In this document: positions 16,200 to 24,202 of the stretch, one piece after another
How positions within the stretch are numbered: the stretch's first letter is position 1
Layout of the letters: each line of letters begins with the position of its first letter
DNA from: JBFMEX01 sp040752215
GTDB taxonomy: Bacteria > Pseudomonadota > Alphaproteobacteria > Rhizobiales > Hyphomicrobiaceae
Assembly (NCBI GenBank): GCA_040752215.1
Contig: JBFMEX010000037.1
Location: 1 to 29,105 of the forward strand
DNA: 29,105 nt
Direction: 5' to 3'
Position numbers and translations under genes: made by a program
Notes under the pieces: model-generated
The model's database searches: none
Seen by the model: only the letters and a program-made list of their open reading frames with translations
Told to the model about the DNA's origin: nothing

Positions 16200-17162
16200 A
16201 TGGCGAAATCCGCTTCCGTCAAGCCGAAAAAGAAGCCCCCGCCGAAGGCGCCAGCAGGTGGCCTGTCGCCGGCAACGTCGTTCCAGGACCTGATCCTGAC
16301 CCTACAGCAGTTCTGGGCGCGGCAGGGATGCGTGATCCTGCAGCCCTACGACATGGAGGTCGGCGCCGGCACGTTCCATCCGGCAACCACGCTTCGCGCG
16401 CTCGGGCCGAAGCCGTGGAACGCGGCCTACGTGCAGCCCTCGCGCCGGCCGAAAGACGGCCGCTACGGCGAGAACCCGAACCGGCTGCAGCACTATTACC
16501 AGTTCCAGGTGATCATGAAGCCGTCGCCGGCCGACATCCTGGATCTCTATCTCGCCAGCCTCGATGCGATCGGCATCGACACGGCGCGCAACGACATCCG
16601 CTTCGTCGAGGACGACTGGGAGAGCCCGACGCTCGGCGCCTGGGGCCTCGGCTGGGAGGTGTGGTGCAACGGCATGGAGGTGACGCAGTTCACCTACTTC
16701 CAGCAGGTCGGCGGCTACGACTGCGCGCCGGTCGCCGCCGAGATCACCTACGGCCTCGAGCGCCTCGCGATGTACGTGCAGGGGGTCGACCGCGTATTCG
16801 ACCTCAACTTCAATGGCCGCACTGGCGCCCGGCGGATCGATTACGGCGATGTGTTCCTGCAGGCCGAGCAGGAGTACTCGCGCTACAATTTCGAACACGC
16901 CGACACGGAGATCCTGCTGCGGCACTTCCGCGATGCCGAGCGGCAGTGCCAGTCGCTGCTCGAGAAAGGCAGGGCGGGCGAGCGCCATCTGATGGCGCTG
17001 CCGGCCTACGACCAGGCGATCAAGGCGAGCCACGTGTTCAATCTGCTCGATGCACGCGGCGTGATCTCGGTCACCGAGCGGCAAAGCTACATCCTGCGCG
17101 TGCGCGAGCTGGCCAAGGCCTGCTGCGGCGCCTGGCTGGCGACGGAAGGAGGTAGCGCATGA
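16200..17162 (+). CDS. glyQ: Glycyl-tRNA synthetase alpha subunit
   Basis: A 320-residue alpha subunit of the bacterial alpha2beta2 glycyl-tRNA synthetase; it holds the class II catalytic site. SFQDLILTLQQFWARQGCVILQPYDMEVGAGTFHPAT is the canonical start, followed by RRPKDGRYGENPNRLQHYYQFQVI, and FEHAD near the C-terminal third. Residues 1-25 form a Lys/Pro-rich extension before the usual start, which makes it slightly longer than typical. No clear ribosome site precedes the ATG at 16200. Its stop overlaps the next start (ATGA). Confidence 0.97.
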   Translation: MAKSASVKPKKKPPPKAPAGGLSPATSFQDLILTLQQFWARQGCVILQPYDMEVGAGTFHPATTLRALGPKPWNAAYVQPSRRPKDGRYGENPNRLQHYYQFQVIMKPSPADILDLYLASLDAIGIDTARNDIRFVEDDWESPTLGAWGLGWEVWCNGMEVTQFTYFQQVGGYDCAPVAAEITYGLERLAMYVQGVDRVFDLNFNGRTGARRIDYGDVFLQAEQEYSRYNFEHADTEILLRHFRDAERQCQSLLEKGRAGERHLMALPAYDQAIKASHVFNLLDARGVISVTERQSYILRVRELAKACCGAWLATEGGSA

Positions 17163-17368
17163 ATCCCATTCTCCTGGGCTGGATCGCGCTCGGCGTGCCG
17201 CTGCTGGCGATCGGCATCTGGCTCCTGTGGCGGCGCTATCGGCCGGTGTTCTGGATGTATCTTGGCGCACTCCTCGTCGGCCTCGGCTACCTGACCGTGA
17301 CGGGAGCCGTCGGCGATGTCGGCACCTCGCTCGCGGGGCTGTTTCCCAGCGCCCAACCCGTGAAGTAG
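17159..17368 (+). CDS. Small two-helix membrane protein between glyQ and glyS
   Basis: A 69-residue protein with two membrane segments (about residues 4-24 and 30-50) separated by a short WRRYRP loop. Its start overlaps the glyQ stop (ATGA) and it ends 22 bases before glyS, so it is translated from the synthetase transcript. No characterised family is recognised. Location may reflect conserved gene order rather than a role in tRNA charging. Confidence 0.7.
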   Translation: MNPILLGWIALGVPLLAIGIWLLWRRYRPVFWMYLGALLVGLGYLTVTGAVGDVGTSLAGLFPSAQPVK

Positions 17369-17390
17369 CGGCGCAACGCAGGATTGGCAC

Positions 17391-19496
17391 ATGGCAGAGC
17401 TGCTGCTCGAGCTGTTCTCCGAGGAGATTCCGGCGCGGATGCAATCCCGCGCGGCGGAGGACTTGAAGCGTCTCGTGGTCGAGTCGCTGCGCGGCGCCGG
17501 GCTCGAGACGGGAGCGGCCGAGGCCTACGCCACGCCCCGCCGGCTGACGCTCGTGGTCGCCGACGTGCCGGCGAAGTCGCCCACCGTGTGCGAGGAGCGC
17601 AAGGGGCCGCGCGTCGGCGCGCCGGAGGCCGCCATCCAGGGCTTCCTGAAGGCGGCCGGCCTCGCGAGCCTCGGCGAGGCGGAGGTCGTATCCGACCCGA
17701 AGAAGGGCGACTACTATCTGGCCAAGACCGAGCGGCCGGGGCGAAGAGCACGCGACATCGTCGCCGAAGCGGTACCGGCGGTGCTGGCGCGCTTTCCATG
17801 GCCGAAGTCGATGCGCTGGAGCACGATGAGCTTTCAGTGGGTGCGTCCGCTGCATGGCATCGTCTGCCTGCTCGACGGAAAGGTCGTGCCGCTCGAGGTG
17901 GCGGGCGTGAAAAGCGGCAACGTGACGCGCGGGCATCGCTTCCACGGCCGCGAGCCGTTCGCCGTCGAGCGCTTCGCCGACTACAGGAAGAAACTCGCCA
18001 AAGCCATGGTGATCCTCGACGCGAGCGACCGCGCGCGGCGGATCTCGGAGGCGGCGCACGAGATCGCCCGCCACCACAAGCTCACCCTCGTCGAGGACGA
18101 GGGGCTGCTGTTCGAGAACGCCGGCCTCACCGAATGGCCGGTGGTGATGCTGGGCCAGTTCGATGAGGCGTTCCTGGCGATGCCGGCGGAGTGCCTCGTC
18201 ACCGCGATGCGCACGCACCAGAAGTGCTTCTCGCTCGAGCAGGCGAAGAGCGGCAAGCTCGCCAACCGGTTTCTGATGGTCGCCAACCTCGAGGCCAAGG
18301 ACGGCGGCCACGAGATCGTCGCCGGCAACGAGCGGGTGATCCGGGCGCGGCTCTCGGACGCCAAGTTCTTCTGGGAGCAGGATCTCAAGAAGAAGCTCGA
18401 GCCGATGCACTTCGAGCTCAAGGGCATCACGTTCCACGAGAAGCTCGGCACGCAGTGGGACCGCATGGAGCGGATCACCGAGATGGCGCGCAGTATCGCG
18501 GAGAGCGTGGACGCGGAAGCCGAGCTCGCCGGACGCGCGGCTCAGCTGTGCAAGGCCGACCTCGTATCCGGCATGGTCGGCGAGTTTCCCGAGCTGCAGG
18601 GACTGATGGGCCGCTACTACGCTGCCGCCGAGCACATCGATCCCAGGATCGCGCAGGCGATCGAGGAGCACTACAAGCCGAAGGGCGCTGCCGACGACGT
18701 GCCGACGGCGCCGGTCTCGATCGCGGTGGCGCTGGCCGACAAGCTCGACACGCTGGTCGGCTTCTGGGCGATCGGTGAGAAGCCGACCGGCTCGGGCGAT
18801 CCGTTCCAGCTGCGCCGGGCGGCGCTCGGCGTGATCCGCATCGTGCTCGAGAACGATCTCCGGCTGCCGCTCGGCGCGGTGATCGAGCGCCATTATGTCT
18901 CGCAGTACCTGGAGCGGATGTACGAGGGCCGCGAGGGGCCCTACGAGGTCGCCAACCGCGAGGACCTCGTCGCCGACCTCATGGGCTTCCTGGCCGAGCG
19001 GCTCAAGGTGCACCTGCGCGAGAAGGGTGCGCGACACGACCTCATCGACGCGGTGTTCGCGCTGCCCGGTCAGGACGACCTCGCGCTGATCGTCAAGCGC
19101 GTCGCTGCGATTTCGGACTTCCTCGCCACCGATGACGGCGCCAACCTGCTGGTCGGGGCCAAGCGTGCGGCCAACATCCTCGCCATCGAGGAGAAGAAGG
19201 ACAAGCAGAGCCACGCCGGCGAGCCGGACGGGGCGCTGCTCGTCGCGCCGGAGGAGCGCGGGCTCGCGGCGGCGATCGCCAAGGTGAAGTTCGACACGCA
19301 GGCGGCGATCAACGTCGAGAATTTCTCCGGCGCGATGCGGGCGCTCGCAGAGCTCCGGGCGCCGGTCGACGCGTTCTTCGACAAGGTGACGGTCAACGCC
19401 GACGACGCGAAGCTGCGCGCGAACCGCCTGAAGCTGCTGTCCGAGATCCGCGCCGCATGCCTGACGGTCGCCGACGTCTCGCGCATCGCCGGGTAG
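17391..19496 (+). CDS. glyS: Glycyl-tRNA synthetase beta subunit
   Basis: A 701-residue beta subunit that binds and helps select tRNA-Gly. MAELLLELFSEEIPARMQ is the canonical N-terminus, VCEERKGPRVGAP and FPWPKSMRW follow, and MVGEFPELQGLMGRYYA (about 396-412) is the highly conserved centre. The C-terminal part (about 590-701) is the anticodon-binding DALR-like domain. Length matches the family. It is the third gene of the glyQ unit. Confidence 0.97.
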   Translation: MAELLLELFSEEIPARMQSRAAEDLKRLVVESLRGAGLETGAAEAYATPRRLTLVVADVPAKSPTVCEERKGPRVGAPEAAIQGFLKAAGLASLGEAEVVSDPKKGDYYLAKTERPGRRARDIVAEAVPAVLARFPWPKSMRWSTMSFQWVRPLHGIVCLLDGKVVPLEVAGVKSGNVTRGHRFHGREPFAVERFADYRKKLAKAMVILDASDRARRISEAAHEIARHHKLTLVEDEGLLFENAGLTEWPVVMLGQFDEAFLAMPAECLVTAMRTHQKCFSLEQAKSGKLANRFLMVANLEAKDGGHEIVAGNERVIRARLSDAKFFWEQDLKKKLEPMHFELKGITFHEKLGTQWDRMERITEMARSIAESVDAEAELAGRAAQLCKADLVSGMVGEFPELQGLMGRYYAAAEHIDPRIAQAIEEHYKPKGAADDVPTAPVSIAVALADKLDTLVGFWAIGEKPTGSGDPFQLRRAALGVIRIVLENDLRLPLGAVIERHYVSQYLERMYEGREGPYEVANREDLVADLMGFLAERLKVHLREKGARHDLIDAVFALPGQDDLALIVKRVAAISDFLATDDGANLLVGAKRAANILAIEEKKDKQSHAGEPDGALLVAPEERGLAAAIAKVKFDTQAAINVENFSGAMRALAELRAPVDAFFDKVTVNADDAKLRANRLKLLSEIRAACLTVADVSRIAG

Positions 19497-19593
19497 CTGA
19501 TTCCCTCACCCGTCATTCTCACAAGGACGCGGCCGTCACGGCGGCGCCTGAAGGTGGGGGCAAGTGATTTCGGCGGGAGCCGACGGAGGTCAC

Positions 19594-19791
19594 ATGAAGA
19601 GGCTCGTGCGAACGCTGTCGGGGCTGGTGATCGGATACGGCGTCGGGGCCGCGCTCGGCGCAGCGCTGATTGCCGCGTTCTCGACCAACACACACGACAA
19701 GGGCCAGGAGATCGCCATGACCGCCGCCTTCGTCACCGGCCCGATCGGTGCGGTGCTGGGTGCGGTTGCAGGGGCGTGGCGAAGGGTGTGA
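19594..19791 (+). CDS. Small two-helix membrane protein of unknown function
   Basis: A 65-residue protein with glycine- and alanine-rich hydrophobic helices at about residues 8-29 and 41-61, separated by a polar loop (STNTHDKGQE). The ATG at 19594 is preceded by GGAGG four bases upstream; the GTG at 19564 in the same frame is less likely. No family is recognised. It stands alone 98 bases after glyS and marks the end of the core block. Confidence 0.6.
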   Translation: MKRLVRTLSGLVIGYGVGAALGAALIAAFSTNTHDKGQEIAMTAAFVTGPIGAVLGAVAGAWRRV

Positions 19792-20059
19792 GCGCGAAGG
19801 ATCACCGGGGGGCAGCTCCGCTCCACCTCTTGGAGCGCTGACGGACGTAGGCGCTCGATCGAGCTCCCACGCGGAGGAAGGGGGCTTCCGTAATGTGTCG
19901 CGGGCGCCTGCTTGGGCCCGGTATTCTCAAAATCGTACCACAGGTGGTCGCTGCGCGCGACGGCCACGGTCGCGTGCCTCGGCACGCGTCAAGCGGCCCA
20001 CCGAAGCACGTGCGTTGAGTGCATTGCCCGCGCAGGCAGGTCCGACGAATTAAATATCA

Positions 20060-20116
20060 TGTCCCCTGAACTTGCCTAAACTTGTCCCCTGAACTTGATC
20101 ATGTCCCCGGAACTTG
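20060..20116. repeat. Three short direct repeats, TGTCCCCTGAACTTG
   Basis: Copies lie at 20060-20074, 20083-20097 and 20102-20116; the third has one mismatch (CGG for CTG). Spacing is 23 then 19 bases. The first two overlap or abut the 3' end of the DUF2461 gene and the third lies inside it. The stretch from 19792 to 20059 upstream holds no gene I can support. Repeats of this kind usually mark remnants of mobile or REP-like elements; no transposase is present at this spot. Confidence 0.6.
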
Positions 20117-20879
20117 GGACCGACTGGAACCAGTCGTTCAACGGTTTCATGGACTTGGCGAAGTCCGCACAAGCGCGAATGAGCGCAGGGGTGCCAGCCA
20201 CGCTGACATCGATCGTCGGTGATACCGCCATCAGGTCCTTGTATCTCGCGAGGTCGGCCTGGGGGTGGTCCTTCGGAAAGCCGGCCGGCACCCGCTGCAG
20301 CGCATCGCCGTGACGGCCAAAGCCCAATGCCCCGAGGCGGTCGAGGATGCGCTGCAGATCGACACCGTTCTTGCCACGCAGGAGATGGTTGCGAAACTCC
20401 GCCGTCTCGTGTGCCTCCAGTCCGTGGGCGCCTCCGTACACCGTGACGCCGGTCGCAGCGACGTTCACATAGAGGCCGACGCGCTTGGCGGCCCTCGCCT
20501 CTTCGGAGAGCCAGAAGCGAAAGCCCAGGTTGGTCTTGTAAGGCGACTTGTCCTTGGAGAACCTGACATCGCGGGCGATCCGGAACATCGATCCGGTGCC
20601 GTTGACCGCGGGGTCGAAGACGACCGTCGGGTAATTCGGGCGCATCGCGCGACCAAGTGCGTTGACGAACGCGTGCGACGGCGCAAGGACGCTCGTCTCG
20701 AAGATATCTCGATGCGCCTCGAACCAGTTTCGGTCGTTGTTTTCGGCGAGATCGCGGAGGAACCTGAAGCAGGCGGGCGGGAAGCCCCGGAACTTGTCGT
20801 TCGCCCGCGCCGCTGCGTCAGCAGAGGCCACGAATGCGGATTTTCTTCCGGATCTTAAAGCAGGGCCACGGGGCTTCAT
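20076..20879 (-). CDS. DUF2461 (TIGR02453) family protein
   Basis: A 267-residue protein. FPPACFRFLRDLAENNDRNWFEAHRD (about 33-58) is the family's opening motif, followed by FRIARDVRFSKDKSPYKTNLGF (about 98-119) and GLYVNVAATGVTVYGGAHG. The biochemical function of the family is unknown. The last 13 residues (PSSGDMIKFRGQV) are encoded by the direct-repeat block at 20060-20116 and do not look like family sequence, so the original C-terminus was probably lost or extended. The start at 20879 overlaps the stop of a possible 31-codon upstream frame (ATGA). Confidence 0.8.
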   Translation of the reverse strand: MKPRGPALRSGRKSAFVASADAAARANDKFRGFPPACFRFLRDLAENNDRNWFEAHRDIFETSVLAPSHAFVNALGRAMRPNYPTVVFDPAVNGTGSMFRIARDVRFSKDKSPYKTNLGFRFWLSEEARAAKRVGLYVNVAATGVTVYGGAHGLEAHETAEFRNHLLRGKNGVDLQRILDRLGALGFGRHGDALQRVPAGFPKDHPQADLARYKDLMAVSPTIDVSVAGTPALIRACADFAKSMKPLNDWFQSVPSSGDMIKFRGQV

Positions 20880-20971
20880 CGCTTACGCTCCCACAGAGGC
20901 GCGGCGATCGGCGACGCACCATCCTCGATGGCGACTGCCACTGGAATTCGTTTGGGCACGATCGAATTCAT
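20876..20971 (-). CDS. Possible 31-codon frame coupled to the DUF2461 gene
   Basis: This short frame begins with ATG at 20971, preceded by GAGGA seven bases upstream, and ends in a TGA that overlaps the DUF2461 ATG. The peptide (MNSIVPKRIPVAVAI...LWERKR) matches nothing I know. It may be a real small gene or leader peptide, or the tail of a decayed gene. The rest of the gap, 20972-21103, shows nothing recognisable. Confidence 0.3.
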   Translation of the reverse strand: MNSIVPKRIPVAVAIEDGASPIAAPLWERKR

Positions 20972-21103
20972 ACCGATTTCCTCATCACGTCTGCGCCGTT
21001 GGAAGGCACTCTCAGAGCTGCAAGATCGCCGCGGAGGGGTCGAGGAGGACGACGGACGCATTCACCGTCCTCCTCGCCGGACATGGACCTCTCCCAGTCG
21101 TGA

Positions 21104-21529
21104 CTATCGGCCTTTGAGCGGCGCGATCTGGAACAGGATCTGCCGGGAAAGGTCGAAGGTGGCGTCCCGATAGGGCACGATCTTCTTGTAGTCGGGGTCA
21201 TTGAACATCGCCTGCATGGCGTGCATTGACGGGAATTCCATGCTGGCCGTCACCGCGGGCTTGATGTCGCCCGCCATGACTCCGGTGACGGCATAGCTGA
21301 AGACCACCTTCGCGCCGTGCTTTTTCAGGATCGGCGCCAGGAGGTCGTTGAAATAGATTCCGGCTTGCCCGGCGTCGGCACCGGATTTCAGCCAGTTCAG
21401 ATCCATGAACTGAACCGGGCCGTTCTGGGCCGCTGCGGGACGCGGTGTCGACACCGCCAGGCCGAGCACGAGGAGCATGCCGCAGGCTGAGATCACGGAT
21501 CGGTTTCTTCGGAACAAACGGATGATCAT
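21104..21529 (-). CDS. Exported small protein, DUF1330-like fold
   Basis: A 141-residue protein with a signal peptide (basic RLFRRNR, hydrophobic about 11-26, cleavage near AAA-Q at 34-35). The mature part, with VQFMDLNWLKSG, FNDLLAPILKKHGAKVVFSYAVTGVM, and FPSMHAMQAMFNDPDYKKIVPYRDA, resembles the dimeric ferredoxin-like DUF1330 family; the catalytic role, if any, is unknown. The ATG at 21529 follows a GAGGAAAAG site; a start at 21556 would add nine residues. It lies 74 bases downstream of the AhpD-like gene on the same strand, so the two may be cotranscribed. Confidence 0.65.
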   Translation of the reverse strand: MIIRLFRRNRSVISACGMLLVLGLAVSTPRPAAAQNGPVQFMDLNWLKSGADAGQAGIYFNDLLAPILKKHGAKVVFSYAVTGVMAGDIKPAVTASMEFPSMHAMQAMFNDPDYKKIVPYRDATFDLSRQILFQIAPLKGR

Positions 21530-21603
21530 GGGTCTTTTCCTCACTTTGTCACACATGGAAGGGGCTCCGCCGCGCGGTGACAGGAACGCGGCCGAGATTG
21601 GGG

Positions 21604-22170
21604 TCAGGCCGCCATGCGCCAGCCCGGCCTAAACGCCGCAAACTGCTCGTTGATCGGCGGTTGAGCGAGGTGATTGGCGTAGTTGGTCAGTGTCTTCAGC
21701 GCGACACCGACGACGACTTCGAGCACCTGGCTGCTAGTGAAGCCTGCGGCCCTAAACCGATCGAGCTCGGCGCCTGCGACCCGACCCCGCTTCTCGACGA
21801 GCGCCTGGGTCAGCCCCCGGAGCGCCTCGAGCCGTGCGTCGGAGATCGGACGTCCCTGCTGGATGGCGTCGACAGCGCCGCGATCGAGGCCCAGCATGTT
21901 GGCGAGCATTCCGTGCGCCGCCGCGCAGTACTCGCATCTGTTGGTCGCCGAAGCGGTCAGGAGCACGATCTGGCGTTCCAGAGCCGTCAACGTCATGCCG
22001 GACGAATCGAACGCGCCCATGAGCCCCAGGAAGGCTTTCATAGACCCCGGCGAGGCCGCGAGCACGCCGGCAAGGTTGGGGACGAACCCATACTTGTCGG
22101 CGATCATCGCCAGTGCGTCGCGGGACGATTCGGGAGCGGAATTCGCGGTGTGAACGGGAAAGCTCGTCAT
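21604..22170 (-). CDS. AhpD-like carboxymuconolactone decarboxylase family protein
   Basis: A 188-residue alkylhydroperoxidase-type protein. C79-E-Y-C82-A-A-A-H86 is the redox-active CxxCxxxH motif of the AhpD branch, so a peroxide or thiol-redox role is likely. The C-terminal half ends LKTLTNYANHLAQPPINEQFA, a common tail in this subgroup. GGAGG three bases upstream of the ATG at 22170 is a strong site. It is divergent from a TetR-family regulator with 120 bases between the starts, the usual arrangement for a regulator and its target. Confidence 0.88.
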   Translation of the reverse strand: MTSFPVHTANSAPESSRDALAMIADKYGFVPNLAGVLAASPGSMKAFLGLMGAFDSSGMTLTALERQIVLLTASATNRCEYCAAAHGMLANMLGLDRGAVDAIQQGRPISDARLEALRGLTQALVEKRGRVAGAELDRFRAAGFTSSQVLEVVVGVALKTLTNYANHLAQPPINEQFAAFRPGWRMAA

Positions 22171-22190
22171 CTTTCCTCCAAGGCTTGTTT

Positions 22191-22257
22191 TGGACAGTGA
22201 TGAACAAAATAATGGCCGCGTTGACGTTGCGTCAAGAGATTTGTACGATGCTGTCCA
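22191..22257. promoter_or_regulatory. Back-to-back promoters with nested palindromes (ahpD-like / tetR)
   Basis: TTGACGTTGCGTCAA (22221-22235) is an inverted repeat whose arms serve as -35 boxes for both directions. On the plus strand TTGACG and TACGAT (22244-22249) are 17 bases apart; on the minus strand TTGACG is followed 18 bases on by TATTTT. Outer arms TGGACAG (22191-22197) and CTGTCCA (22251-22257) form a second inverted repeat around the same centre. Each outer arm lies near a start of transcription, as expected for sites of an autoregulating TetR repressor. Confidence 0.6.
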
Positions 22258-22290
22258 GAAATGAGCGTTTGGCTCGTGGCGGAGCCGTCC

Positions 22291-22926
22291 ATGGCATCAG
22301 GAGTGGTTCGACAGGTGAAACGATCGCGCAAGCCCGGCCGGCCGATGGCGTTTTCGCGGCCGGAGGCGGTGCGTGCGGCGATGAACACCTTCTGGAAGAA
22401 TGGCTTCGAGGCCGTCTCGGTGAGCGACCTCGCGGACGCCATGGGCATCGAGCGGTCGAGCTTCTACAATACGTTCAAGGATCGGGAGAGCGTGTTTCTC
22501 GAGGCTCTCGATCTCTACCGCGGCCTGGCGCCGGACGCGGTCTTGCTGACCGCGAGGAAAGGCGCGCCCGTCGTGCCGGTCATCCGTGCCATGCTGCGCG
22601 AGATCTGCCGCGTCCGGTCGCATGATCCGGAGGCGCGCGGCTGCCTTGTCGTCAACTCCATCGGCGCATTGGTCGGCACCAACGACACTCTCGGTCCACG
22701 CATCGAGGAAGCGGTGCGCGGGGCGAGAACGGTGCTCGAGAAGGTCCTTCGCATCGGCATCGACCAGGGCGAGATCAGGCCCGTGGGCGACGTTCGCGCG
22801 ACGGCCGGTTTGTTCGTCGCATTTCTGGCGGGTCTCAACAGCGTCTCCAAGGTCATCCGCGACGAGAAGGAGCTGTGGCGGATCTGCCAGAGCTTCCTCG
22901 CAAGCATCGGCATCGATCGGGAGTAG
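22291..22926 (+). CDS. TetR/AcrR family transcriptional regulator
   Basis: A 211-residue repressor-type protein. The N-terminal DNA-binding domain spans about residues 22-68, with FWKNGFEAVSVSDLADAMGIERSSFYNTFKDRESVF the TetR helix-turn-helix pattern. The C-terminal part, with ARGCLVVNS and a helical tail, is like the TetR_C group that senses small organic molecules; the ligand is unknown. The ATG at 22291 is chosen over 22261 because GGAG lies six bases upstream and because the promoter at 22221-22249 would leave almost no leader for the earlier start. It probably represses the divergent AhpD-like gene and itself. Confidence 0.88.
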   Translation: MASGVVRQVKRSRKPGRPMAFSRPEAVRAAMNTFWKNGFEAVSVSDLADAMGIERSSFYNTFKDRESVFLEALDLYRGLAPDAVLLTARKGAPVVPVIRAMLREICRVRSHDPEARGCLVVNSIGALVGTNDTLGPRIEEAVRGARTVLEKVLRIGIDQGEIRPVGDVRATAGLFVAFLAGLNSVSKVIRDEKELWRICQSFLASIGIDRE

Positions 22927-22939
22927 CGCTATTACACAT

Positions 22940-22959
22940 GCGGGCCTGGGCCTGCCCGC
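22940..22959. terminator. Candidate bidirectional hairpin
   Basis: GCGGGC (22940-22945) and GCCCGC (22954-22959) pair around an eight-base loop in the 43-base gap between the converging TetR and four-helix membrane protein genes. No T-tract is present. The placement fits a shared terminator. Confidence 0.35.
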
Positions 22960-22969
22960 TGGATATTGC

Positions 22970-23365
22970 CTATTTCGTGCGGTGAGCAAGTGCGAGAAGC
23001 ACGCCGATCAGGGTGAACTGGAAGAATCCGACGAGAAGCTCGACGCCGATCCAGGCCGAGACGCTCGGTACGGAGTAATGCGCGGCCTCGGCGAAGGCCA
23101 TGTAGCTGACAAGAAAGGCGCCGAACGCCCAGGCGAATCGGACCCCGCTCCAGATGGTGCCATCGGACAGCTTCAAGTTCGCGTATATGGCGGAGAGGAC
23201 GGCACCCTGGATGATCATTGAGAGTAGCCCAAGCGGGAAGATGGGATCGGGCTTGATGTGTGGTACCGCGGCATAGTGTCGTGCGAAGACCGCAAAATGC
23301 GATGTGGCCTGGGTCGCGAACGTCGCGACGATATAGCCGAGAATGGCCAGAATGTGCCGTCTCAT
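22970..23365 (-). CDS. Four-helix membrane protein of unknown function
   Basis: A 131-residue protein with four hydrophobic segments (about 4-26, 43-64, 75-96 and 103-127). The first contains a conserved-looking SHFAVF. I do not recognise a named family. The start overlaps the TfoX-gene stop (ATGA), so it is the last gene of the SnoaL-TfoX-membrane protein operon and shares the HxlR-side promoter. Confidence 0.75.
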   Translation of the reverse strand: MRRHILAILGYIVATFATQATSHFAVFARHYAAVPHIKPDPIFPLGLLSMIIQGAVLSAIYANLKLSDGTIWSGVRFAWAFGAFLVSYMAFAEAAHYSVPSVSAWIGVELLVGFFQFTLIGVLLALAHRTK

Positions 23366-23802
23366 TTTTTCCCCCGTATTGACCGCGTGACCGCGGTCCG
23401 GCGTGGCTTGCTCGTAGGGCGCAGGGTGCGGTCCGGCGCGCTTCGCGCCTTTCCGACGCCGCCCAACTGCTTGGGCGGCAGGGCCTCAACATAAGCCCGC
23501 GCCATCGAGAGCCAGCGCTCGAGATCCGCATCCCTTTCGAAGCCGTTGGCCTCGATCATGATGAAGCCTGGCATGGGGCGCCCGGTCCCGAGGCACGGAC
23601 GCGCATGGGGAGAGGCGAGGGCCTTGGCTTCTGCCGTCGCACCGACGCGGACCATCAGCCCCTGCTTCGAGGCGCAACAGAGCATGTTGCCGTTGATCAG
23701 AAAGGTAACCCCGCCGAACATCCGCTTCTGGCTGGCGACTCCGGTCGAAAGCGCTGCTTCGATCCGCGCAACGAGTGTGGAGAGATCGCTCGGTGCAGCC
23801 AT
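23362..23802 (-). CDS. TfoX N-terminal domain protein
   Basis: A 146-residue protein with a TfoX-N domain: KRMFGGVTFLINGNMLCCASKQGLMVRVG (about 27-55) is diagnostic. Unlike the competence regulator TfoX/Sxy of gammaproteobacteria, there is no TfoX-C domain; the C-terminal 35 residues are basic and low-complexity. Its function in alphaproteobacteria is unknown. The ATG at 23802 shares its first base with the stop of the SnoaL-like gene (TGATG), indicating coupling; the longer frame to 23895 is rejected. Confidence 0.83.
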   Translation of the reverse strand: MAAPSDLSTLVARIEAALSTGVASQKRMFGGVTFLINGNMLCCASKQGLMVRVGATAEAKALASPHARPCLGTGRPMPGFIMIEANGFERDADLERWLSMARAYVEALPPKQLGGVGKARSAPDRTLRPTSKPRRTAVTRSIRGKK

Positions 23803-24164
23803 CAGCTTGGCGCCTTCGGCATCGGAAAGAGCTTCGAATCGTAGAAGAGCTCCGAGGACCTGATCTTGTCCCCGGCGAGGGTGATGACCTCGCACATCGG
23901 GATGGTGGCTGCGGCCGGCGCGGTCATCCTGAACGTGAACACGTGCGCCACGCGGCCGTCATCAACGATGAAGCGCGAGCTCTCGATGTCGGCCTTGAAT
24001 GGCAGCTGCGCCATGGCCGCCACGTAGCTTTCGGGATCGCCGAAGGCCATGAGCGGCCCCTTGAAGGTAAAGTCCTCCGTGAGCAGGTCACGCAGCGCCT
24101 TCGAATCCTTGCGCCCGAACGCGTCGTAGAATGCTCCCACCGTTTTCATGGCCGATTTCATCAT
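23802..24164 (-). CDS. SnoaL-like (NTF2-fold) protein
   Basis: A 120-residue protein of the NTF2/SnoaL fold: MKTVGAFYDAFGRKDSKALRDLLTEDFTFKGPL at the N-terminus is the typical first helix and strand, and a conserved cone-lining pattern follows. Such proteins bind or isomerise small hydrophobic molecules; the substrate is unknown. GAGGAGG precedes the ATG at 24164 by three bases, which decides the start over 24218. It is the first gene of the operon and is divergent from the HxlR regulator with 104 bases between starts. Confidence 0.8.
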   Translation of the reverse strand: MMKSAMKTVGAFYDAFGRKDSKALRDLLTEDFTFKGPLMAFGDPESYVAAMAQLPFKADIESSRFIVDDGRVAHVFTFRMTAPAAATIPMCEVITLAGDKIRSSELFYDSKLFPMPKAPS

Positions 24165-24202
24165 GCCCTCCTCCGCTTCGATCCCCCGCTGCACGGAATG
24201 TT

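Noticed and set aside
16302..19214. A 970-residue open frame on the minus strand opposite glyQ and glyS
   Set aside because: It is a shadow of the GC-biased third positions of glyQ and glyS; its translation is rich in His, Arg and Leu without any family motif.
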